The notes: a model not told the origin generated them from the letters alone. Positions 1 through 8,352 are shown, counted from the first letter of the stretch. The stretch is DNA of 64,000 nucleotides from JAFLCL01 sp964502175 (GCA_964502175.1 CAZCVE010000003.1:124001-188000); one strand, 5' to 3'. Made by a program: numbers and translations.

Positions 1-1481
1 TGCGCGGCGCGGAGCGCGTGGATCGCCTCGTCGCTGCGGTTCAGCGTGTTCGCGAGGAGGTCCGCGAGACGCAGCCTCAGCCGCACGCGCCGCGTCGCGT
101 CGGACTCGATCTCGATCTCGTGCGTGAGCACGTCGAGCAGCCAGTGCGTGCGCTGCTCGGCGGTGGTGACCTGTCCCGCGCTCGACGCGCTCGCGGTGGC
201 ACCGACCAGCCCCGCGCTCGTCACGCTGCCTGCGCTCGACGCGCTGCCGCTCGTGCGTTCGGGCGGACGCGTGAGGAGACGCTTGAGGGCTTCGAGCGCC
301 GCGACGCACTGCGCGTCGAGCGCGAGCGCCGCGCGGTACGACTCGATCGCGGGCTCGAGCCGCAGATCACGCTCGAGCGCGCGCGCCCGGCGGACGAGGA
401 TCTCGGCGCCGAGCACGGGGTCGTCGCCGATCGCCGAGGAGGCGCGCTCGAGCACGCGCGCGCGATCGGTCTCGCTCGTGCCTTCCCAGTCGGCGCGCAC
501 GAGCTCCTTGATGGCCACGAGGCTCGTGCGATCGAGCTCGTGCGCCTGTTGGTACGCCGCGCGCGCTTCGGCGCGACGACCGAGGCGGTCTTCGAGCACG
601 GCGCCCTTCGCGATCCAGATCGCCGCGCGCTGGGACGGCTCGCTCACGAGGCGCGCTTCGGTCTCGAAGAGCGGGAGCGCGTCTTCGTACGCGCCCTGCG
701 CGAGCAGGAGTCGACGCAGCGCCGCGACCGCCGGGAGGAACGCGGGCGCTGCGGCCAGCGCTTGTCGGTGGAGCTCGATCGCGCGCGGGCGATCTTCGAG
801 GTCTTCCTCCGCGATCACCGCGGCGTCGAACGACGCGCGGGCGCGCCGGCCTGGCTCTTGGGTCTGCGCCGCGCGCCGAAGCGCCTCGTCGATCCGCTTC
901 TCACGCGAGGGAACTTTCGCGGCCTTCTCGAGCAAGAGCGGCGTCTCGCTCGACGGCGGAGCCTGTCGCGCTGCCGCGGGCATGGCGGGTGCGGTCTTCG
1001 CGGTGGTGCTCGGCGCCGTTGCGCGCGCCACGGCGCGCTTCCCTGGCGGCAGTCCGCGCGCGGGCGGCGCCACCGATCCACGCGAGCTCGCCGGCGGCGG
1101 AGCCGGAGCGCGAAGGCCGGGTGAGGTCGGCGCTGGTGGCGGTGGCGGTCGCACCGAGGGCTTGTCGCCCGACACCGGAGACGTGCCGCCGTCGAGGAGC
1201 GCGTCGAGATCGCGATCGAGCCGGATGCCGGTCGATGCATCTTTTCGCAGGGCACCAGTCGGCTGACCCGCGGATGGCGCCGCCGAGGCGTTGCCTGACG
1301 GGCCCGGCGCGGCAGCCGCCGTCGGCGTCGTCCCCGTGGGCGCGCCTTTCGTCGTCGGCGCGGCGGGCGTCGCGGGCGTTCCCGCGGCGGTCAGCGCCGG
1401 GTTCTGCTGCGTGGTTCCGGCGCCGTCCTCGATCTCGTCGAGGAGGACCTCCATGGTCGAGTCGCGCCGCTCCGAGCTCAT
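1..1481 (-). CDS. TPR-repeat protein, 3' end beyond the window
   Basis: From an ATG at 1481 the leftward frame stays open to base 1, giving at least 493 residues with the C-terminus outside the window. Roughly the first 180 residues are Ala/Pro/Thr/Gly-rich and probably disordered. After that come helical repeats of tetratricopeptide type, for example 'AIELHRQALAAAPAFLPAV' and 'AAYQQAHELDRTSLVAIKEL', followed by a Ser/Ala-rich insert and more helices. TPR arrays act as protein-protein scaffolds; no catalytic motif is visible. A second ATG at 1454 is possible. No convincing ribosome site precedes either. The rpoH gene upstream on the same strand ends 60 bases before this start, so the two could be co-transcribed. 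The exact role is unknown. Confidence 0.75.
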   Translation of the reverse strand, partial: MSSERRDSTMEVLLDEIEDGAGTTQQNPALTAAGTPATPAAPTTKGAPTGTTPTAAAAPGPSGNASAAPSAGQPTGALRKDASTGIRLDRDLDALLDGGTSPVSGDKPSVRPPPPPAPTSPGLRAPAPPPASSRGSVAPPARGLPPGKRAVARATAPSTTAKTAPAMPAAARQAPPSSETPLLLEKAAKVPSREKRIDEALRRAAQTQEPGRRARASFDAAVIAEEDLEDRPRAIELHRQALAAAPAFLPAVAALRRLLLAQGAYEDALPLFETEARLVSEPSQRAAIWIAKGAVLEDRLGRRAEARAAYQQAHELDRTSLVAIKELVRADWEGTSETDRARVLERASSAIGDDPVLGAEILVRRARALERDLRLEPAIESYRAALALDAQCVAALEALKRLLTRPPERTSGSASSAGSVTSAGLVGATASASSAGQVTTAEQRTHWLLDVLTHEIEIESDATRRVRLRLRLADLLANTLNRSDEAIHALRAA

Positions 1482-1541
1482 GGGCCGATGATGCCCGGTC
1501 CCACGCGCGGAACGAAGCAGATCCGGCGGGCCAGGCGGGGC

Positions 1542-2393
1542 TCAGGCCACGAGATCGAGGTCGAGATCCTGCAGCTGATCGCGCAGCTTCTGCTTGGCTC
1601 GCGCCTCGAGCTGACGCGCCCTCTCGCGCGACACACCGAGCGTGCGACCGATCGCGGCGAGCGACGCCTCTTCGTCCTGCAGGAAGCGCTGCTCGACGAT
1701 GTATCGCTCGCGCGCGTCGAGCTCGCCGAGCGCCTCGTGCAGCCGTCGCCGCGCGCGCTCCATCGACTCCTCGTCGGCGAGCTCGGCCTCGGCGGTGGGG
1801 CCTCCGCTGTCGAGCGTGTCGAGCAGCGTCGCGCCCGAGTCGCTGAACACCGCGGCGTCGAGCGACACGTCCTTCGCGTCGATGCGGCGCAGCATCTCCT
1901 CCATCTTGTCGGAGGTGGTGTCGAACCGCTCTGCGAGCAGCGCGTTGCGCTCGTCCGGATCGATCGAGAGGTTGCCGATGCGCGCGCGCTCGCGGCGGAG
2001 CCGGAAGTACATCTTCGAGCGCAGCGGCCCCGTGCCGCCACCGACGAGGCTCGAGGCGCGCACCACGAGGTCGAGGATCAGCGCGCGGATCCAGTAGCTC
2101 GCGTACGTCACGAACCGCGTGCCGCGCTCGGGGTCGAACTTCTGGGCGGCGATCAGCAGGCCGAGGTTGCCTTCGGCGATGAGGTCGGCGAGGCGGATCG
2201 CGTAGCGGCGGTACTTGAGCGCCACCGCGACCACGAAGCGGAGGTTCGACCTGACCAGTCGGTCGCGCGCCTTCTCGTCGCCTGCGAGGGCGGCGACCGC
2301 GATGTCGTGCTCTTCCTCGCGATCGAGCAGCGGGATCTGCCGCACTTCGTCGATATACCGGGTCAGTCCCGCGTCGTCAGAGCTCCACGCCAT
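1542..2393 (-). CDS. rpoH: RNA polymerase sigma factor, RpoH (sigma-32) type
   Basis: This is a 283-residue group 3 sigma-70 factor, the same length class as heat-shock sigma-32. Region 2 is clear: 'SNLRFVVAVALKYRRY', 'LADLIAEGNLGL' and 'FVTYASYWIRA'. It is followed by 'RSKMYFRLRR', which sits where the RpoH box lies and resembles it. Region 4, 'IGRTLGVSRERARQLE', is the -35-binding helix-turn-helix. It would direct core polymerase to stress promoters; myxobacteria carry several RpoH paralogues, so the regulon cannot be named. The start is supported by GGAGG a few bases upstream of the ATG. The gene is separated from upstream erpA by a hairpin terminator region, so it probably has its own promoter, which I could not place. 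Confidence 0.88.
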   Translation of the reverse strand: MAWSSDDAGLTRYIDEVRQIPLLDREEEHDIAVAALAGDEKARDRLVRSNLRFVVAVALKYRRYAIRLADLIAEGNLGLLIAAQKFDPERGTRFVTYASYWIRALILDLVVRASSLVGGGTGPLRSKMYFRLRRERARIGNLSIDPDERNALLAERFDTTSDKMEEMLRRIDAKDVSLDAAVFSDSGATLLDTLDSGGPTAEAELADEESMERARRRLHEALGELDARERYIVEQRFLQDEEASLAAIGRTLGVSRERARQLEARAKQKLRDQLQDLDLDLVA

Positions 2394-2498
2394 CGTCGCC
2401 TCCAGAAGACAGACGTTACGTTACGGAACTTTTGACGGCCACCGAGAACTCGTGGTTCCTCACCAGGTGGGCAGGCGCATCGCCGAGGGACGGAACGC

Positions 2499-2557
2499 AG
2501 AGAGCCCGCTGGAGCGGGCTCAGAGGGTGAGCAGCGCCCGCGTTCGGCGGGCTCTCT
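2499..2557 (-). terminator. Terminator region after erpA with competing hairpins
   Basis: An 11-base arm at 2547-2557 is perfectly complementary to 2499-2509. Inside, 2536-2541 pairs with 2547-2552 (5-base loop), and 2502-2510 pairs with 2513-2521 (9 bases, almost no loop). The three pairings share strands and exclude each other. There is no U-run, as is common for GC-rich terminators. It lies just past the erpA stop and before rpoH. Confidence 0.55.
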
Positions 2558-2589
2558 GGAGGAGTGGGCGAGGCTGGCCCCGCAGGACC

Positions 2590-2988
2590 TCAGGCGGAGA
2601 ACGAGGATCCGCAGCCGCAGGTGCTCTTGGCGTTCGGGTTCTGGAACTTGAAGCCCGCGCCGTGGAGGCTCTCGACGTAGTCGATCTCGACTCCCTCGAG
2701 GTACTGGTAGCTCATCATGTCGACGTACATGGAGATGCCGTGCGACTCGAACTTCTGGTCGAGGTCGGAGATCTCGTCCTCGAAGAAGAGGTCGTAGCTG
2801 AAGCCCGAGCAGCCCCCGCCGATCACGCGCACGCGCAGCCCCTGCTCGCCGAGGCCTTCGGCCTGACGGATCTCGCGGACCTTTTCGGCCGCCTTCGTCG
2901 TCAGGTGGAGCGCGGTGCGGCTCTCGCCGGTCTCCGCCTGCTGGTTGTCGTGGCTGTGCGAGTGCTCGGTCGTGGTCGTGGATTCCAT
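2590..2988 (-). CDS. erpA: Iron-sulfur cluster insertion protein ErpA/IscA family
   Basis: This A-type Fe-S carrier delivers clusters to apoproteins in the cytoplasm. The three cluster ligands are present: one in 'GGGCSGFSY' and the C-terminal pair in 'STCGCGSS'. The body ('AAEKVREI', 'LRVRVIGGGCSG', 'VESLHGAGFKFQNPNA') is typical of the HesB/IscA family. About 25 residues of N-terminal extension rich in His, Thr and Ser ('TTTTEHSHSHDNQQ') precede the fold. I chose the ATG at 2988 because a GAGG lies just upstream and a sigma-70-like promoter at 3038-3067 would start RNA downstream of the only longer start (3093). No isc or suf genes flank it, which fits ErpA used as a stand-alone carrier. 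IscA cannot be excluded. Confidence 0.9.
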   Translation of the reverse strand: MESTTTTEHSHSHDNQQAETGESRTALHLTTKAAEKVREIRQAEGLGEQGLRVRVIGGGCSGFSYDLFFEDEISDLDQKFESHGISMYVDMMSYQYLEGVEIDYVESLHGAGFKFQNPNAKSTCGCGSSFSA

Positions 2989-3037
2989 GGGGACCTCGGG
3001 AGACGCCGCGGGCTCGTGTGGGCCGTCTCGAGCCGCG

Positions 3038-3067
3038 AGTATAGAGGTGCCGTAACGGGACTGCCAG
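3038..3067 (-). promoter_or_regulatory. Sigma-70-like promoter for erpA
   Basis: Read on the minus strand, a CTGGCA -35 (3067-3062) is followed by an 18-base spacer and a TATACT -10 (3043-3038). Transcription would begin near 3031, about 40 bases before the erpA ATG. The element starts 23 bases beyond the stop of the HNH gene, isolating erpA from that cassette. The -10 is strong for such GC-rich DNA and the -35 is only 4/6. Confidence 0.45.
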
Positions 3068-3089
3068 GGCCCCCAGCGATCCAGGGAGG

Positions 3090-3893
3090 TCACCAGTGGA
3101 GTGCCTCCGGGACCGCCACGAACGCCGCCTCGATGTCGCGTCGGGATCCCGGTTGGCGTTGCATCTCGCGGAAGACCGTGGGGTGCTGCCGCGCGAGAAT
3201 GTCGGTTCGACGCGCGGTCAGGTCCTTGCGCGTCGCACCCGCGGTCCTCGCCGTCGCGTAGGCTTCAAGATGGCGGAGATAGTCAGACAATGCCGCGGCG
3301 CGTGCCCGGAGGAGCGCGTCGCGGGCGTTCAGCCGCAGAACGTCGAGGGTGTACGCGGCGCGGGCCTGCGCCGCGGGGCGCAGACCGCGAAGCGGCAGGA
3401 AGTGGAACGTATCGGTGAGGTCCAGCCAGAGGAAATCCAAGGGGTCCTCTCGGCGCGGGTCGAGAAGGGCATCGGCGCCTGCGGGTGGCCTTCGGATGGG
3501 CTTGTCGCGAGTGCGAACGAACGGATGGATCCGTCCGGCGGCCATCGTGGCGTACTGGGCGCGCTTGGGGCCATTGCACGGACCACACGCATACAGATAG
3601 TTCTCCCAAACGAAAGCGAGTTCCGGGAACAGATTTTTGGGCTTGATGTGCTCGACCTCGTCGGCCATCGAGTCTTCGCAGTAGCCGCAACGGCGGGCAC
3701 CACTGCACATCGCGTCGAGCGCGCGCTTCACGGACTTGAACGTTCGGTTGCTCTTGACGTTGCGGAGTTTCCACAGCCGCGCCGCGTCGTCGATGCGGCG
3801 CGAATACGAGCGGGATTGATTCGCCTCGCGCTGATACTCCGATAGCTGCTCAAGCGTGCTCGAGGCTGGCGGCCGGTCGACGAGGCGGATCAT
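3090..3893 (-). CDS. ptuB: HNH endonuclease, PtuB-like (Septu/retron effector family)
   Basis: This 267-residue protein has an HNH nuclease core: C69-x2-C72 ('CGYCEDS'), the H82 motif 'VEHIKPKNLFPE', N98 in 'WENYLYAC', and C103-x2-C106 followed by N107 in 'CGPCNGPKR'. The two Cys pairs should hold a structural zinc and H82 is the likely general base. The layout resembles the HNH partners of Septu and of retron Ec78 (TIGR02646-type). It would cut nucleic acid when licensed by the ATPase encoded just upstream. The ATG lies inside the ATPase stop region (4-base ATGA overlap), so translation is coupled. Base composition is visibly less GC-rich than the flanks, which suggests transfer. No reverse transcriptase or msr/msd RNA is adjacent, so a retron is unlikely. 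Confidence 0.82.
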   Translation of the reverse strand: MIRLVDRPPASSTLEQLSEYQREANQSRSYSRRIDDAARLWKLRNVKSNRTFKSVKRALDAMCSGARRCGYCEDSMADEVEHIKPKNLFPELAFVWENYLYACGPCNGPKRAQYATMAAGRIHPFVRTRDKPIRRPPAGADALLDPRREDPLDFLWLDLTDTFHFLPLRGLRPAAQARAAYTLDVLRLNARDALLRARAAALSDYLRHLEAYATARTAGATRKDLTARRTDILARQHPTVFREMQRQPGSRRDIEAAFVAVPEALHW

Positions 3894-5170
3894 GTGGTCA
3901 CTGAAGGTGCGACGGTTGGAAGCACGGACCGAAGCACATCGCGCTCCTTCCTCTCCGCTGCTGTCAGCTTCGTTCGCGGGTCGAGATCCTTCTGATTGAG
4001 TTCTGCCAAGCGCTGGAGCTTGCGGTGCGCCCCCTCCGAGCGAGTGACACCCTCGCCGAAGAGTCCGGTGCCGTACGCATCAAGTACGTCTCCATAAAGG
4101 AGGCGGTCGAGCTCGGCGCCCTGGATCATTCGTGCCGTCTCGTCCGTCCCTGGTCGTGGGAGACGAAAGACCGTTCCATGTTCTGCGGACTGGCACACCA
4201 ATGGGCTGTGCGTCGTCACGATGAACTGCACCTCCGGAAAGTGCTGGCGGAACCAAATGCCGGCCCGGCGTTGCCAAGTTGGGTGAAGGTGCGCGTCGAT
4301 CTCGTCGATGAGCACGACCCCAGGCGCGACAACCCGCCTTGCTTCCGCATCGAATACGCGCGCCGCACCGTAGGTCAGCGCCATTTGCCGGATGAGCTCG
4401 AACGTCATCGAAAGAATCGACCGGTAGCCGTCGCTCAGATCCTCGACCGTAAGCTCGAAGCCGTTTCCATCCAGGATGCGAACGCCCTTCGACGTAATGG
4501 CGTGTAGCTGCGCCCCGTGGGGAAGGAAGTCTGGTTGGTTGACGAACCGCTGAAGAGAGTCGAGTAGCGCTCCTTCGCCATCGGATTCGAGCTGACGAAA
4601 TCGTAGCGTCTTCAGCCATTCGATCGATTCACTCAGCGCGATGGATTCTCCGAACACCGACAGATGCCGCGCCAGACGCGGGTTGGAGTAGAACAACTTC
4701 TCCTGCTCCTTGTCGCCGCCCGCAAATCGCCGGAACGGACCGTACGAGGCGCTGAACCAGCCGTCGCCCGAACCCCAGACGTGTCGCGTGGGGTCGGGTT
4801 CGATGTCCGTCGGTGCCACGAGTTCGACCGCATCGCCGGCGCGCTTCAGGGATAGGCCGGCCGCGAGGTAGACGACCTTCGGCAGTCGGCCGCCCTTCGC
4901 AAACTTGTCCCACTTCGGTTCGCTCTCGAGGAAAACGGAGATTCGTCCGGTGGTCGTGTCGGCACGAAGCCACCGTGACCAGTCCTGCCGCAGCGCCGGT
5001 GCCTCTCGAGGGCCGGCGAGGGCGAGCGCCACCGATCGAAGAAACGTCGATTTCCCGGCGCCATTGTCGCCGATGACGACGTGCCAGCCTTTCGCGCGCT
5101 CGTCGGAAATTTCCCAGTCCGCGGCGGCGATCGACCTGAGGTTTTTCAGGACGATCTGCTTGATGAACAT
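3890..5170 (-). CDS. ptuA: AAA/ABC-type ATPase, PtuA-like (Septu family)
   Basis: This 426-residue ATPase of the RecF/OLD-like AAA_15/AAA_21 group has Walker A 'GDNGAGKST' at 34-42, an ABC-signature-like 'LSDGYRS' near 245, Walker B 'VVLIDEIDAHLHP' near 295 and a switch histidine in 'TTHSP'. Between Walker A and the signature lies a variable insert without obvious motifs. No TOPRIM domain follows, which separates it from OLD nucleases. Paired with the overlapping HNH gene it matches Septu (PtuA+PtuB), where the ATPase assembly senses infection and controls the nuclease. A 60-base stretch inside (4381-4440) has 33 G+C, against 40 in a neighbouring stretch at 5461-5520. A promoter directly upstream (5177-5205) leaves no room for a leader. 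Confidence 0.8.
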   Translation of the reverse strand: MFIKQIVLKNLRSIAAADWEISDERAKGWHVVIGDNGAGKSTFLRSVALALAGPREAPALRQDWSRWLRADTTTGRISVFLESEPKWDKFAKGGRLPKVVYLAAGLSLKRAGDAVELVAPTDIEPDPTRHVWGSGDGWFSASYGPFRRFAGGDKEQEKLFYSNPRLARHLSVFGESIALSESIEWLKTLRFRQLESDGEGALLDSLQRFVNQPDFLPHGAQLHAITSKGVRILDGNGFELTVEDLSDGYRSILSMTFELIRQMALTYGAARVFDAEARRVVAPGVVLIDEIDAHLHPTWQRRAGIWFRQHFPEVQFIVTTHSPLVCQSAEHGTVFRLPRPGTDETARMIQGAELDRLLYGDVLDAYGTGLFGEGVTRSEGAHRKLQRLAELNQKDLDPRTKLTAAERKERDVLRSVLPTVAPSVTT

Positions 5171-5176
5171 CCCGCG

Positions 5177-5205
5177 ATCTCACCTGCGACCTCTCGGTTC
5201 GTCAA
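5177..5205 (-). promoter_or_regulatory. Promoter of the PtuAB-like cassette, probably leaderless
   Basis: On the minus strand TTGACG (5205-5200, 5/6 match to the -35 consensus), a 17-base spacer and TGAGAT (5182-5177) are followed after only 6 bases by the ptuA ATG at 5170. RNA would start at or next to the ATG, and no Shine-Dalgarno is visible. It lies right after the SDR stop codon (5212), so the cassette need not depend on the upstream gene. Confidence 0.45.
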
Positions 5206-5211
5206 CGCCTG

Positions 5212-5967
5212 TCAGCCCTCGCCGGAGTGCTGGCCCGCGAGCACGACGCCGCCGTCGACGAGGATCTCGTGACCCGTCACGAACTCCGCCTTCGCGAGGT
5301 AGACGGCGGCTTCGGCGACGTCTTCGGCCGTGCCCAGCGCCTGCAAGAGGGTGCGCGAGGCGAGGGTCGCGCGCTCGGCCTCGCTCATCGACTCGGGCGC
5401 GAGCACGGTGCCGGGCGCCACGGCGTTCACGCGCACCTCGGGCGCGAGCTCCAGCGCGAGCGTGCGCATCAGCTGCTTCGCCGCGCCCTTGCTCACCACG
5501 TAGGGGAGGTGGTTCGGGAAGGGCAGCGACGCGCTCGTGCACGTGACGAGGATCATCGCGCCGCGTCGATCGCGCAGGGTCTGCCTCGCCTCGAGCGCGA
5601 GCGAGAGCGACGCGCGCACGTTCAGCGCCATCGCGCGATCGAAGGCGTCTTCGTCGACCGCGTCGAGCTCGAGCCGCTCGAAGCTCGCGGCGCTCGAGAC
5701 GAGCACGTCGATCCCACCGAGCGCGTCGATCGTCTCGCGCACGAGCGAGCGACACTCGCTGCCCTTCGAGAGATCACGCTGCAGCACGACGGCGCGCTGA
5801 CCGCGCGCCCGCACCTCGCTCGCGATGCGCTCGCACTCGTCTCGGCTCGTGTGGTGGTGGAGCGCGAGGCTCATGCCTTCTGCCGCGAGCGCGCGCGCGA
5901 TCGCCGCCCCGACGCGACGACCCGCGCCCGTGACCAGCGCCACGCGGCCTTCGAGCGCGCGCGTCAT
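5212..5967 (-). CDS. Short-chain dehydrogenase/reductase (SDR)
   Basis: This 251-residue classical SDR uses NAD(P)H to reduce or oxidise a carbonyl/alcohol. Its Rossmann glycine motif is 'TGAGRRVGAAIA'. The Arg pair within it, with 'HHHTSRDECE' after beta-2, suggests NADPH preference and resembles pteridine-reductase-like SDRs. 'DVLVSSAASF' occupies the NNAG position, the catalytic Ser is in 'TCTSASLP' and the active-site pair is in 'YVVSKGAAK'. The C-terminal 'VNAVAPGTVLAPE' and 'FVTGHEILVDGG' are family hallmarks. The substrate cannot be read from sequence. Its ATG overlaps the stop of the upstream sulfoxide reductase gene by 4 bases (ATGA), so the two are one operon. Confidence 0.85.
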   Translation of the reverse strand: MTRALEGRVALVTGAGRRVGAAIARALAAEGMSLALHHHTSRDECERIASEVRARGQRAVVLQRDLSKGSECRSLVRETIDALGGIDVLVSSAASFERLELDAVDEDAFDRAMALNVRASLSLALEARQTLRDRRGAMILVTCTSASLPFPNHLPYVVSKGAAKQLMRTLALELAPEVRVNAVAPGTVLAPESMSEAERATLASRTLLQALGTAEDVAEAAVYLAKAEFVTGHEILVDGGVVLAGQHSGEG

Positions 5968-6470
5968 CCGTACCGCGCCGCGAGCGAGCGACAGAGCGCT
6001 TCGAGGTGGGCGCGATCGATCTCGTCGAACGCATCCGGATCATCCGAGTCCACGTCGAGCACGGCGAGCACGCGATCGTTCGCGACGAGCGGCACCACGA
6101 TCTCGGAGATCGTCGACGAGCTGCACGCGATGTGACCGGGGAACGCCTCCACATCGGGCACGAGCTGCGTCTCGCGCGTTCGCGCAGCGGCGCCGCACAC
6201 GCCCTTGCTGAACGGAATGCGGAGGCAGCCGTGTCCTCCTTGGTAGGGACCGACGGCGAGCAGCTCGGGCGCGACGGTTCGATAGAAGCCCGTCCAGTGG
6301 AAGTAGCCGAACGCGTGGTGCAGCTCGCAGACGACGGTGCTCATCGCGGCGACCCAGTCGTCTTCGTCCTCGAGCAGCGACGTGATCGAGAGCGCGACGC
6401 GCTCGTACGCCTCGGTCTTCTCGGCTGCGGAGGCTCGGCACGGGACTCCGGGGTGAAGAGGCGCGCTCAT
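5964..6470 (-). CDS. msrC: Free methionine-(R)-sulfoxide reductase, GAF-type
   Basis: This 168-residue GAF-fold enzyme reduces free methionine-R-sulfoxide and helps repair oxidative damage in the cytoplasm. Recognisable features are 'NTTGFY'-like 'WTGFYRT', 'GPYQGGHGCLRIPFSKGVCG' and 'PGHIACSSSTISEIVVPL'. These contain the three cysteines that fRMsr (YebR) enzymes use for catalysis and disulfide relay. The C-terminal 'GVLDIDS'-like 'AVLDVDSDDPDAFDE' closes the domain. I place the start at the ATG at 6470; an in-frame ATG 12 codons upstream (6506) is less likely because family members begin near 'EKTEAYER'. It is the first gene of a coupled pair with the SDR. Confidence 0.88.
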   Translation of the reverse strand: MSAPLHPGVPCRASAAEKTEAYERVALSITSLLEDEDDWVAAMSTVVCELHHAFGYFHWTGFYRTVAPELLAVGPYQGGHGCLRIPFSKGVCGAAARTRETQLVPDVEAFPGHIACSSSTISEIVVPLVANDRVLAVLDVDSDDPDAFDEIDRAHLEALCRSLAARYG

Positions 6471-6714
6471 GCCGCCGATGATGAGAGGCGCGCGCGCACT
6501 CGTCACGCGCGACCGTGCGCTCTCGTCGTGCGGCCTCGCGTCCCCAGCGTGCGGGTGGTGTCGATGGTCTCCGCGGGGTGGCGGATGGCCCTTCCACCGC
6601 GGGCCGAACGATCACGCCGACCGCTGCAAAACACGGCGATAAGCGCGATCGAGGGCGGGGCACGGGATTCGCTCAGGGGCGACTCGTTCCATTCCCCCAT
6701 CCCCGGAGGCGTTC

Positions 6715-7665
6715 ATGGCCAGCACCGAACGAGTCGCTCGATTCATCCCCACGCGCACGAGCCTCGTCGCGATCTCGATCGGGATGGTGACCGCGGCGCT
6801 CGCCGGATGTGGATCGTCTCCGAGTCGTACCGACGCTGGCATGACGAGCGAGCTCGACGCGCCGTTCCCGCCCGGCACCGACGCCCGCGTCACGCCCGGC
6901 ACCGACGCGTACCTCGCGCCCGGCACCGACGCGCCGATGAGCGGGAGCCCCGACGCGTTCGTGCCGGCTGGCTCCGTCTGCGAGAACACGTGCGAGTACG
7001 CCGACGATGGCGAGTGCGACGACGGCGGCCCCGACTCGATCACGTCGATCTGCACGTTCGGCAGCGACTGCGGCGACTGCGGCCCGCGCGATCCGTCGAG
7101 CTGCGTGCCGGACTGCGAAGGCGCGACGTGTGGCGACAACGGCTGCGGCGGGACGTGCGGCGAGTGCACGGCCCCTGCGACGTGCATGGGTGGAACGTGC
7201 GGCGTGTGTGAGCCGGACTGCGAGGGGCTCGCGTGCGGCGACGACGGCTGCGGCGGTTCGTGCGGCGAGTGCGGCAGCGGAGCGAGCTGCGATCGTGGTG
7301 CCTGTCGCACGCCGAGCTGCGCGGGTCGCGTGTGCGGGAGCGATGGCGCGGGCGGCGACTGCGGCCCCATGGACGGCGCGTGCCCCGACGGCCAGGGCTG
7401 CCGCGACGGTGCGTGCGTCGCGTGTGACTGCACCGGTCGTTCGTGCGGACAGGCCACCGGCTGCGACATGTCGTGCGGCGACTGCCCGGCGGGCATGGAG
7501 CTCTGCGATCGCCTGACGGGCATGTGCTCCGCGACGGCCACGCCGGCGGGCTGCAACGACACCTGCCGCTTCTCCGGCGACAACGAGTGCGACGATGGTC
7601 GCCCCGGCTCGTACACGTCGCTGTGCGAGGCGGGGACCGACTGCTCCGACTGCGGACCGATGTGA
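6715..7665 (+). CDS. Cys-rich lipoprotein with repeated CGxxGCGGxCGxC modules
   Basis: This is a 316-residue predicted lipoprotein. The signal 'LVAISIGMVTAALAGC' ends in the lipobox LAGC, so it should be anchored in a membrane and surface or periplasm facing. A 'PGTDAxxxPGTDA' linker follows. The mature part consists of cysteine modules: two copies of 'CGD(N/D)GCGG(T/S)CGEC', divergent copies such as 'CGSDGAGGDCGP', and a pair of 'C-x3-C-x6-ECDDG-RPxSxTSxC' units at both ends ('ENTCEYADDGECDDG', 'NDTCRFSGDNECDDG'). Such disulfide modules are common in large myxobacterial genomes and usually of unknown function. GGAGG precedes the ATG. I cannot assign a role. Confidence 0.8.
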   Translation: MASTERVARFIPTRTSLVAISIGMVTAALAGCGSSPSRTDAGMTSELDAPFPPGTDARVTPGTDAYLAPGTDAPMSGSPDAFVPAGSVCENTCEYADDGECDDGGPDSITSICTFGSDCGDCGPRDPSSCVPDCEGATCGDNGCGGTCGECTAPATCMGGTCGVCEPDCEGLACGDDGCGGSCGECGSGASCDRGACRTPSCAGRVCGSDGAGGDCGPMDGACPDGQGCRDGACVACDCTGRSCGQATGCDMSCGDCPAGMELCDRLTGMCSATATPAGCNDTCRFSGDNECDDGRPGSYTSLCEAGTDCSDCGPM

Positions 7666-7800
7666 TGTTTCGCTGAGGCTCGAACGAGCTGCTCGAACGG
7701 CGCCGATCGCACACGCGGCCGGCGCCGTGTCGTCGTCCGGTACGACGGCGCGTCGACGGGGCGGGTGACACGGCGTGACGCGGGCACGCATGATCGCGTG

Positions 7801-8352
7801 ATGGCGACCGACGGGATCCGACCACGCTGCGAGCGCTGTCGAAAGGAGACGCTGGAGCTCGTGCGCTTCGGTGTCTTCCGGTGCGCGACCTGCGGGTTGG
7901 TCGACGCCGACGGACAGGCGCTCTCGGTGGACGGCTCCGTACGACCGTCTTCGTTCATGCCGCCGCCGAAGGTGGACGCGGTGAAGGCGATGCAGGCCAG
8001 TGGCTCGCGGTGGACGAGCACGCCCGCGATCCTCGTGGGCACGCTCGCCGTCGACGTCGGCGTGATGTTCGCCGTGCTCGTCGCGACGCGCGGTGAGCAC
8101 TACTGGGGCTTCCTCGTGGAGCTCGTGCTCGCGGCCGCCCTGCTCTCCGGGAAGGACCTCGCGCGGAGGATCTTCGTGGGCGGCAGCATCGCGCGACTCG
8201 TCACGGTGTGGGTCGTGTTCGCCCTGAGCCGCACGCCGAGCGCTGCGCTCGTGACGACCACGGCGCAGTCGATGTGGTGGCTGTACGTGCTCTCTCGCGC
8301 GGACGTGCGACGCCACTTCGTGCCCGCGGGACCGGCGGTCAGCCCGACATGA
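7801..8352 (+). CDS. Zinc-ribbon plus transmembrane protein, unknown function
   Basis: This 183-residue protein starts with a CxxC...CxxC zinc ribbon ('PRCERCRKETLELVRFGV', then 'CATCGLVD') at about residues 9-33. After a short hydrophilic stretch there are three to four hydrophobic helices ('ILVGTLAVDVGVMFAVLVA', 'GFLVELVLAAALLSG', 'LVTVWVVFALS', 'MWWLYVLS'). I prefer the ATG at 7801, with the ribbon right at the N-terminus, over the earlier start at 7765. The gene ends in an ATGA overlap with mutH, so the two are translated together. I do not recognise the family, and nothing links it mechanistically to mismatch repair except the coupling. Confidence 0.7.
   Translation: MATDGIRPRCERCRKETLELVRFGVFRCATCGLVDADGQALSVDGSVRPSSFMPPPKVDAVKAMQASGSRWTSTPAILVGTLAVDVGVMFAVLVATRGEHYWGFLVELVLAAALLSGKDLARRIFVGGSIARLVTVWVVFALSRTPSAALVTTTAQSMWWLYVLSRADVRRHFVPAGPAVSPT

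Noticed and set aside
3090..5205. Retron (PtuAB type) at the HNH/ATPase cassette
   Set aside because: No reverse transcriptase gene and no structured msr/msd-like RNA within several kb on either side.
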